A stretch of 19,004 bases of DNA from CAIXYX01 sp043806415 (GTDB taxonomy: Archaea; Micrarchaeota; Micrarchaeia; Anstonellales; Anstonellaceae), in assembly GCA_043806415.1 (NCBI GenBank), contig JAZDHB010000082.1:1-19004 (forward strand), written 5' to 3'. Positions 15,221 through 19,004 of this stretch are shown one piece after another (positions within the stretch are counted from its first letter, which is position 1; the number at the start of each line of letters is the position of its first letter). The notes under the pieces were generated by a model, which was given only the letters and a program-made list of their open reading frames with translations, was not told the DNA's origin and did no database searches. A program made the translations under genes and the position numbers.

Positions 15221-15484
15221 ATGGCCAACGCGCTTCGTGAAAAACTTCTCAAAGAAGGGAAAGCAGACATCGAGGTGAGGCATTCCTCCATGCTCCAGCG
15301 CCTCGAATTTCACATCGTGCGGGAGAAGACGCCCGTCGGCCCCGTGCCATTCGCCAAGGTCGAGCGGTGGGTGGACGCATCCGAACTTCTGCGCGTGGCG
15401 GCCGAACTGGACCTGCCCGTCCTCGCACCTTCTGGGAAATTCTTCGCGCCCGGCAAGAAATCGTCGGATTACGCCGGATTGTGA
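15221..15484 (+). CDS. Small unknown protein
   Basis: 87 residues from ATG 15221; an in-frame GTG two codons earlier is possible, and a GGG at 15210-15212 offers a weak ribosome site. The sequence begins MANALREKLLKEGKADIEVR, continues with two strands (QRLEFHIVREKTPVGPVPF) and a helix (DASELLRVAAELDLPVLAPS), and ends in a basic tail, PGKKSSDYAGL. No signal peptide, cysteine or membrane segment is present. I do not recognise a family. It follows the 76-residue gene closely and is transcribed with it, away from LonB. Confidence 0.65.
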   Translation: MANALREKLLKEGKADIEVRHSSMLQRLEFHIVREKTPVGPVPFAKVERWVDASELLRVAAELDLPVLAPSGKFFAPGKKSSDYAGL

Positions 15485-15500
15485 AGAACAGGAACAGAAC

Positions 15501-15537
15501 GAAAGACAAAAACAAAAAGACGCGCGCCTGGGCGCGC
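15501..15537 (-). terminator. Hairpin plus T-tract downstream of the ATP-cone nuclease gene
   Basis: GCGCGCC (15522-15528) pairs perfectly with GGCGCGC (15531-15537). Read on the minus strand, the hairpin is followed at once by GTCTTTTTGTTTTTGTC, the build of an intrinsic terminator. It lies 39 nt after the stop at 15576 and also just after the plus-strand stop at 15484. Confidence 0.55.
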
Positions 15538-15575
15538 AAAATCCCGCTGGCCTGTTTTCCCCATCCTCGCTTCGC

Positions 15576-16418
15576 TTAATTCTTGTTCGACATCACGCGC
15601 TTGCATTCCGCCTTCAGGGAGTCGATCCGTTTCTGCACGAGCCCCAGCGAGACCAGGTATTCGTCCGGCGTCGAGAGGAGTTCGGGAACGAGGATGATGT
15701 CGACCGAATGCAGGAGGGAAAACGTCTTGCGATCCAGAGTGTTGAGCACCGTGACCGGATAGAGCTTGTGCTCCTCGATCCTCACCTGCAAACTTTCGCT
15801 CTCCGGGAAGCTCCAGCCAAGCAGTTTCAAGCCCACGCAGTCGGCGTACTGGATGGTGTCCGACGAGAATTTCGTGTTGGTGGCCAGCCAGACCGAGGTG
15901 ATCTCGGGATGGCGCTCGCGCACGTCGAGGAAGCGCGCCCACGAATAGAGGGCCGACTGGATGTGGCAGCGCATGTCGGTCGCGTTGTGGAATTTGCACT
16001 CGATGATGCAATTGACCTTGGGCGTGTCCTTCGTGGCCTCGCGCTGGGCCATGACGTCGATCTCGTGGCTGACGCAGCGGCCCTGCACGATCTGGCGCAG
16101 CCGGGTCGCATAGCCCCGCCCCTTGAGCAGGGCGCCGACGAAGGTTTCGAAGGGATAGCCATCCGGCCCGAATTTGAGCAGGGCGGATTTGAGGCCGAAG
16201 CGCGCGGCCGCGCCCGGCTTGAAATTCCTCAATTGCGAGAAAGCGAGCGCGTAGATCTCGTCCGTGGTCATGTTCGAGTGCAGGCGCGGGCTGATCGCCT
16301 CGATGACCTCGCGGGCCAGCGCCCGCCCGGCGCCGGACTTGCGCAGGGCATGGTCGATCTTGTCGATGTTGAGCGGTTCGATGGTTCCGTCCTTCTTGGA
16401 GACAAGGATCTGGGCCAT
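15576..16418 (-). CDS. ATP-cone domain fused to a PD-(D/E)xK restriction-endonuclease-like domain
   Basis: 280 residues. The N-terminal ATP-cone (about 2-90: ILVSKKDGTIEPLNIDKIDH and later helices) is the nucleotide-sensing module best known from ribonucleotide reductase and NrdR. Residues 90-185 carry the Mrr-like nuclease pattern: FETFVGALLKGRGY, then HEIDVMAQ with D121, then CIIECKFHN with E140 and K142. All three catalytic positions are present, so a metal-dependent DNA nuclease is plausible. The C-terminal helices (about 222-275) may bind DNA. No methyltransferase or specificity gene is adjacent, so a restriction role is not indicated; repair or recombination is possible. ATG 16418 is 26 nt from a TATA-like box, hence leaderless. 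Confidence 0.85.
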   Translation of the reverse strand: MAQILVSKKDGTIEPLNIDKIDHALRKSGAGRALAREVIEAISPRLHSNMTTDEIYALAFSQLRNFKPGAAARFGLKSALLKFGPDGYPFETFVGALLKGRGYATRLRQIVQGRCVSHEIDVMAQREATKDTPKVNCIIECKFHNATDMRCHIQSALYSWARFLDVRERHPEITSVWLATNTKFSSDTIQYADCVGLKLLGWSFPESESLQVRIEEHKLYPVTVLNTLDRKTFSLLHSVDIILVPELLSTPDEYLVSLGLVQKRIDSLKAECKRVMSNKN

Positions 16419-16440
16419 GCTAGAGAAAAGAGCACAAGAC

Positions 16441-16447
16441 TAATAAA
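16441..16447 (-). promoter_or_regulatory. TATA-like box of the ATP-cone nuclease gene
   Basis: TTTATTA on the minus strand, centred 26 nt before ATG 16418, so transcription should begin at the start codon. Confidence 0.45.
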
Positions 16448-16511
16448 TGCGATTTCAAGACGCCGTAGTACTGAACGAGGAAAAGCGGCCAGATATTCAC
16501 GCCGTCAGAGC

Positions 16512-16537
16512 ACTGGACGAGACCAATCGAGTCCAGT
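16512..16537. repeat. Inverted repeat downstream of the enolase gene
   Basis: ACTGGAC (16512-16518) and GTCCAGT (16531-16537) form a 7-bp perfect stem with a 12-nt loop, 37 nt past the enolase stop on the minus strand. No T-run follows, so a terminator or mRNA-stability role is only a guess. The rest of 16419-16573 holds the nuclease gene promoter and no supported gene. Confidence 0.4.
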
Positions 16538-16573
16538 CAGGACAATGGAGGAGGCGGAGCGGGTCCGGTATCG

Positions 16574-18088
16574 TCAGCGTGCCGATTTGAGGATCTGCTT
16601 TTTCCTTAGGCAGGCCGGCACGCACTGGCCGGCATAGGACGACAAGCCGTTCTCTCCCAAGTGCCGCTCGATGCACAGCAGTTCGTTGTATTTGGCATTG
16701 CGCTCGCCAGCCGGCGCGCCGGCCTTGATTTGGCCGGCGTTCCAGCCCACTACCAGATGGGCGATCGTGGTATCTTTGATGCCCTCGCCCGAGCGGTGGC
16801 TGGACATCGTGCCCAATCCGTTCTCCTTGCAGTATTCGACGCACTCGAAGGCCCCGGTGATGTCGCCAACCTGGTTGATCTTGACCAGAAGATCGAACTC
16901 TTCATTGCCCTCGACACTTTTGCCCGCCGCGCCGATGCCGCCGGCCTGACTGGCTTCACCCCGAAACGCGCCACTGCCCGTGTTGTCGCGCATCAGCTCG
17001 AGACGCTCAACCCGCTTCGCAACTTCGTCAGCGTGCTCCCGCTTGAGGCGCTGTTTCGCGACTTCGGCGTGCGCTTTCTTGAGGCGCTCAAGCTGCGTCA
17101 CAGTGAGATCGTCGGAGACGGTCTGCACCCGATCGCCGATTCTGACCGTGAGGATAGCGAAGGATTTGAAATCCTCCTCATGGAACGGATCCTCGATGGA
17201 AATGAGTTCCGGGTAGGCGACGCTCCGTTCCTCATAATAATCGAGCATCTGCAGGCGATTGAGATCCTGGCCGTCTATGTGATACAGGCGCGATTTCTTG
17301 TTGTAAAAAGTCGTTGCCGCGCAGTCCAGGGCGATGAACACGCGCCCCTCGTAGTGAGCCGCCTGGATGGCCTCCTTGAGAAGATCAAGCGCCTCATTCG
17401 TGGTTTTGATGGGGGGGACAAAGCCCCGTTCATCACCCACATTGGTGCCCATCTTCCCGTACCTTCGCGTTATGATTTTCTTAAGACGCTGATACACTTC
17501 TGCCCCGGCCCGAAACGCATCCTCGAAAGTCTTGAAGCGAATCGGCACAACCATGAATTCTTGGATGGCCAGATCCTTGTTGCCCGCGTGCTGGCCGCCG
17601 TTAATCACATTGAAAAATGGAACTGGCAGGACATTGCCGCCAAGATACTTGTAGAGCGGAACGCCCCCATCTTTGGCCGCGGCCTTGAGGCAGGCCATGG
17701 AAACGGCCGTAGTGGCGTTGGCGCCAAGCATGGAATACTTCAGGAACCTGCCATAGTCCGCCTGAGATATGCCCCCCTCCATGGCAACCTCCCAATCGAG
17801 CGTCCGAAGCCGCATGTCAATGGCTCGCTGGTCCCAGATAGGCATCCCGTTCAGGGCACGGGCGATGTGCGTATTGACGTTGTTCACTGCTTTTTGCACG
17901 CCTTTCCCCAGAAACATCTCCGGGTTCTTGTCCAGTAACGGCTTGGCTTCGTGCTTTCCATTGCTCCTTCCCGATGGGGAGATGGCATCCGCTTCGATGC
18001 CATTGTCAAGATGCGCCGTGACTTCTACAGTAGGCTCTCCCCTCGAATCCAGAACCCAATCGGCGTGGATTGATTCAATCCTTGACAT
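16574..18088 (-). CDS. eno: Enolase (phosphopyruvate hydratase) with an internal insertion
   Basis: 504 residues from ATG 18088; GGAGGG lies 6 nt upstream, while the other ATG (18094) is too close to it. It interconverts 2-phosphoglycerate and phosphoenolpyruvate in the cytosol. Present are the loop SGRSNGKHEA (39-48), GGQHAGNKDLAIQEFMV (164-180), catalytic E220, Mg ligands D254, E299 and D326, base K403 in VKINQVGD, SHRSGE with H431, and K455 in GQIKAGAPA. Two oddities stand out. A ~60-residue charged then Gly-rich segment (about 339-399) separates DDLTVTQLERLKKA from the K403 strand, which lie close together in ordinary enolases (about 410-440 residues). GDEGGF is GDERGF here. The C-terminus has extra residues with two cysteines (CVPACLRKKQ). 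The frame is intact and catalytic residues persist, so it is probably active. Confidence 0.95.
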   Translation of the reverse strand: MSRIESIHADWVLDSRGEPTVEVTAHLDNGIEADAISPSGRSNGKHEAKPLLDKNPEMFLGKGVQKAVNNVNTHIARALNGMPIWDQRAIDMRLRTLDWEVAMEGGISQADYGRFLKYSMLGANATTAVSMACLKAAAKDGGVPLYKYLGGNVLPVPFFNVINGGQHAGNKDLAIQEFMVVPIRFKTFEDAFRAGAEVYQRLKKIITRRYGKMGTNVGDERGFVPPIKTTNEALDLLKEAIQAAHYEGRVFIALDCAATTFYNKKSRLYHIDGQDLNRLQMLDYYEERSVAYPELISIEDPFHEEDFKSFAILTVRIGDRVQTVSDDLTVTQLERLKKAHAEVAKQRLKREHADEVAKRVERLELMRDNTGSGAFRGEASQAGGIGAAGKSVEGNEEFDLLVKINQVGDITGAFECVEYCKENGLGTMSSHRSGEGIKDTTIAHLVVGWNAGQIKAGAPAGERNAKYNELLCIERHLGENGLSSYAGQCVPACLRKKQILKSAR

Positions 18089-18094
18089 GAGCAT

Positions 18095-18100
18095 CCCTCC
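18095..18100 (-). promoter_or_regulatory. Strong ribosome binding site of enolase
   Basis: GGAGGG on the minus strand, 6 nt before ATG 18088. It shows that leadered, Shine-Dalgarno-led genes coexist with the apparently leaderless ones in this window, and it rules out ATG 18094. Confidence 0.7.
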
Positions 18101-18133
18101 GTTGAGATTGATGCCAATAGATGGAAGATTATG

Positions 18134-18141
18134 ATTTATAA
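18134..18141 (-). promoter_or_regulatory. TATA-like box of enolase
   Basis: TTATAAAT on the minus strand, centred about 50 nt before ATG 18088, predicts a leader of roughly 24 nt that contains the GGAGGG site. Confidence 0.5.
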
Positions 18142-18258
18142 CGCTTGTGTAATTAGATGAGAAATAGAGGGATGGCTGCCTGAAAATTGGATAAAATGTG
18201 GAAAAAAGAAAAATCCAAAATATTCTCGTAAATCATAGCCGGGGATCGAAATCCACAA

Positions 18259-18435
18259 CTAGAATTTGCGGTGCTTGGGGAAGCAGTTCCTGCAGTAGAC
18301 CGGCCGGCCTTCTGTCGGCTTGAACGGCACTTGGCAAGCCTGGCCGCAATCCGAGCAGACTGCATCATTCATTTCGCGAGGGCCGTCGTAGCCACCGCGG
18401 CCGCGTCCACGGCCCCTGTCGTCTCCATATCCCAT
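18259..18435 (-). CDS. 58-residue zinc-ribbon microprotein with RGG-like N-terminus (CxxC-x17-CxxC type)
   Basis: ATG 18435 to TAG 18259. The ribosome site AGGTGA lies 7 nt upstream. The N-terminus GYGDDRGRGRGRGGYDGPRE is Arg/Gly-rich, a pattern often linked to RNA binding. Then VCSDCGQ and PVYCRNCF hold C27, C30, C48 and C51, with exactly 17 residues between the CxxC pairs. VPFKPTEGRPVYCRNCF closely fits the small zinc-binding domain of the 'CxxC-x17-CxxC' family, common in archaea and candidate-phylum bacteria. C34 is an extra cysteine. Function is unknown; a nucleic-acid role is inferred. It lies upstream of enolase on the same strand, 171 bp away with a separate promoter. Confidence 0.85.
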   Translation of the reverse strand: MGYGDDRGRGRGRGGYDGPREMNDAVCSDCGQACQVPFKPTEGRPVYCRNCFPKHRKF

Positions 18436-18689
18436 ATATATTCACCTATTTTTTGTTTCCCTAAGGCGTCTTGGGTCATGTGCTAAAAGCAGGATATTCT
18501 CCATTTTTTAGTTTACTTCCCTAGCTTTCACTTCCTTAAGGGCATGCTAAGTATGAACAGGGGCATTAAAGAACCTATCCCCGCTCCCCATCCGGCCGAT
18601 ACGGGCTCGTTTCGGACCATCGGAGATGCACCCGGACATGGTTCGATGGCAGGTAGTCTTGTTTTTATTCTCCATTCGTCCTATTCATC
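18436..18689. other. Intergenic stretch with inverted repeats and no supported gene
   Basis: Up to about 18490 this is the promoter side of the zinc-ribbon gene (TTTTA on - near 18486). Beyond that, no frame looks coding. Two foldable elements are visible: GGGG 18560-18563 with CCCC 18579-18582, and GGACCAT 18614-18620 with ATGGTTC 18638-18644 (one G-U pair), enclosing CGG/CCG. No tRNA, SRP RNA or RNase P signature is seen. Base composition is less GC-rich than the genes to the left. Confidence 0.35.
18662..18670 (+). promoter_or_regulatory. TATA-like box of the C/D box sRNA candidate
   Basis: TTTTTATTC centred at 18666, 24 nt before the predicted 5' end of the sRNA at 18690, the spacing expected for an archaeal promoter. 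Confidence 0.4.
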
Positions 18690-18759
18690 TTGCGATGATG
18701 ACACCGCTCCAGTTGGTTAGCTTACAAGGCGATGACCATACGGAGTAGCTTCTGAGCAA
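18690..18759 (+). ncRNA. Candidate C/D box guide sRNA (2'-O-methylation guide)
   Basis: A perfect C box ATGATGA (18695-18701) and D box CTGA (18752-18755) are flanked by a terminal stem TTGC (18690-18693) with GCAA (18756-18759). One nucleotide separates stem and C box, as expected for the k-turn bulge bound by L7Ae. Internal boxes are degenerate: C' GCGATGA (18729-18735, one mismatch) and D' CTTA (18721-18724, one mismatch). The guide segments would be the bases before D' (19 nt from C) and before D (16 nt from C'), both slightly longer than the usual 12. A TATA-like box is correctly spaced upstream. The rRNA or tRNA target was not determined. Confidence 0.5.
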
Positions 18760-18788
18760 TAGATATTCTTATGCGGAGTAGGATAGTA

Positions 18789-18796
18789 TTTTAAAT
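18789..18796 (+). promoter_or_regulatory. TATA-like box of the last gene
   Basis: TTTTAAAT centred 25 nt before ATG 18817. It supports the plus-strand start and a leaderless mRNA. Confidence 0.45.
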
Positions 18797-18816
18797 CTAC
18801 GCCGTGTTTTACTAGC

Positions 18817-19004
18817 ATGTCTGACGGAGCAAAAAGCCCTTACGAACACTATTCTATGGTCAAAGAGGGTAATATTCAGTATCATTTGAACAGCCCCGAG
18901 ATTTCCGTCAAGATGCGCCACCAGCTCCAAGCCTTCCGCACGGCGTATTGCATCCACGCAGGAAGAGGCAAAGATGGCAAGGGGTTGTCGGTTGCGACAC
19001 AAGA
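18817..19004 (+). CDS. N-terminal part of an unknown protein, truncated by the window end
   Basis: 62 codons from ATG 18817 are open to the last base. The visible residues begin MSDGAKSPYEHYSMVKEGNI and include KMRHQLQAFRTAYCIHAGRG. No family is recognised. The start is supported by the TATA-like box 25 nt upstream. An opposite-strand frame of similar length covers the same bases but has no promoter or ribosome signal. The segment is soluble-looking and basic, and codon choice is less GC-biased than in the genes to the left. Confidence 0.5.
   Translation, partial: MSDGAKSPYEHYSMVKEGNIQYHLNSPEISVKMRHQLQAFRTAYCIHAGRGKDGKGLSVATQ

Noticed and set aside
15576..16418. Restriction-modification system
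   Set aside because: Only the nuclease-like gene is present; no methyltransferase or specificity subunit lies in the window.
16661..17938. 425-residue frame antisense to enolase
   Set aside because: Enolase carries all catalytic residues; the antisense product has no recognisable motif.
18153..18486. 71-residue frames on both strands around the zinc-ribbon gene
   Set aside because: They overlap the 58-residue zinc-ribbon frame, which has a ribosome site and exact cysteine spacing.
18540..18660. Possible tRNA or other housekeeping RNA
   Set aside because: GGTTCGATGG resembles a T-loop, but no matching acceptor, D or anticodon arms can be placed around it, and no SRP or RNase P signature is seen.
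18769..19002. 77-residue minus-strand frame at the right end
   Set aside because: No ribosome site or promoter is seen for it, while the opposite strand has a well-spaced TATA-like box and ATG. It is not fully excluded.

Overview
The window is archaeal. Markers are an aMBF1-type bridging factor, a FEN1 nuclease with a PCNA-binding tail, a CTP-dependent riboflavin kinase, a membrane-anchored LonB protease, a geranylgeranyl-reductase-family flavoprotein, and TATA-like boxes about 25 nt upstream of start codons. The DNA is GC-rich and gene-dense, and several genes appear leaderless. The threonyl-tRNA synthetase is of the bacterial (TGS plus HxxxH editing domain) type. Together this suggests a DPANN-like archaeon, perhaps Micrarchaeota or Diapherotrites; that placement is inference, not proven here.

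Layout. 1-132: tail of an amidohydrolase (+). 199-1230: unrecognised, possibly Nudix-like protein (+). 1235-1330: degenerate ~24-nt tandem repeats between convergent genes. 1305-4903: ThrRS preceded by a site-2-protease-like membrane protein, both on -. 5050-6655: aMBF1 and FEN1, an information-processing operon (+). 6726-7112: riboflavin kinase (-). 7261-7308: two perfect hairpins in tandem. 7362-7940: MarC-family membrane protein (-). 8050-10526: a translationally coupled pair of large paralogous lipocalin/CrtC-like proteins (-), divergent from a geranylgeranyl-reductase-like gene (10586-12070, +) across a ~60-bp shared promoter. 12107-12643: cupin (-). 12774-14828: LonB (-). 14963-15484: two small unknown genes (+), divergent from LonB. 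15576-16418: ATP-cone/PD-(D/E)xK nuclease-like fusion (-). 16574-18088: enolase with a ~60-residue insertion (-). 18259-18435: RGG-tailed CxxC-x17-CxxC zinc-ribbon microprotein (-), found by direct translation. 18690-18759: candidate C/D box sRNA (+). 18817-19004: start of an unknown leaderless gene (+).

The most interesting unit is the lipocalin-like pair facing the geranylgeranyl-reductase homologue. The arrangement suggests a coordinated step on isoprenoid lipids or carotenoid-like substrates, but function is not shown by sequence alone. The rest is mostly housekeeping (translation, replication, proteolysis, glycolysis, flavin synthesis). Unusual local details include short degenerate tandem repeats at 3' ends, paired hairpins, the enolase insertion and the sRNA candidate.
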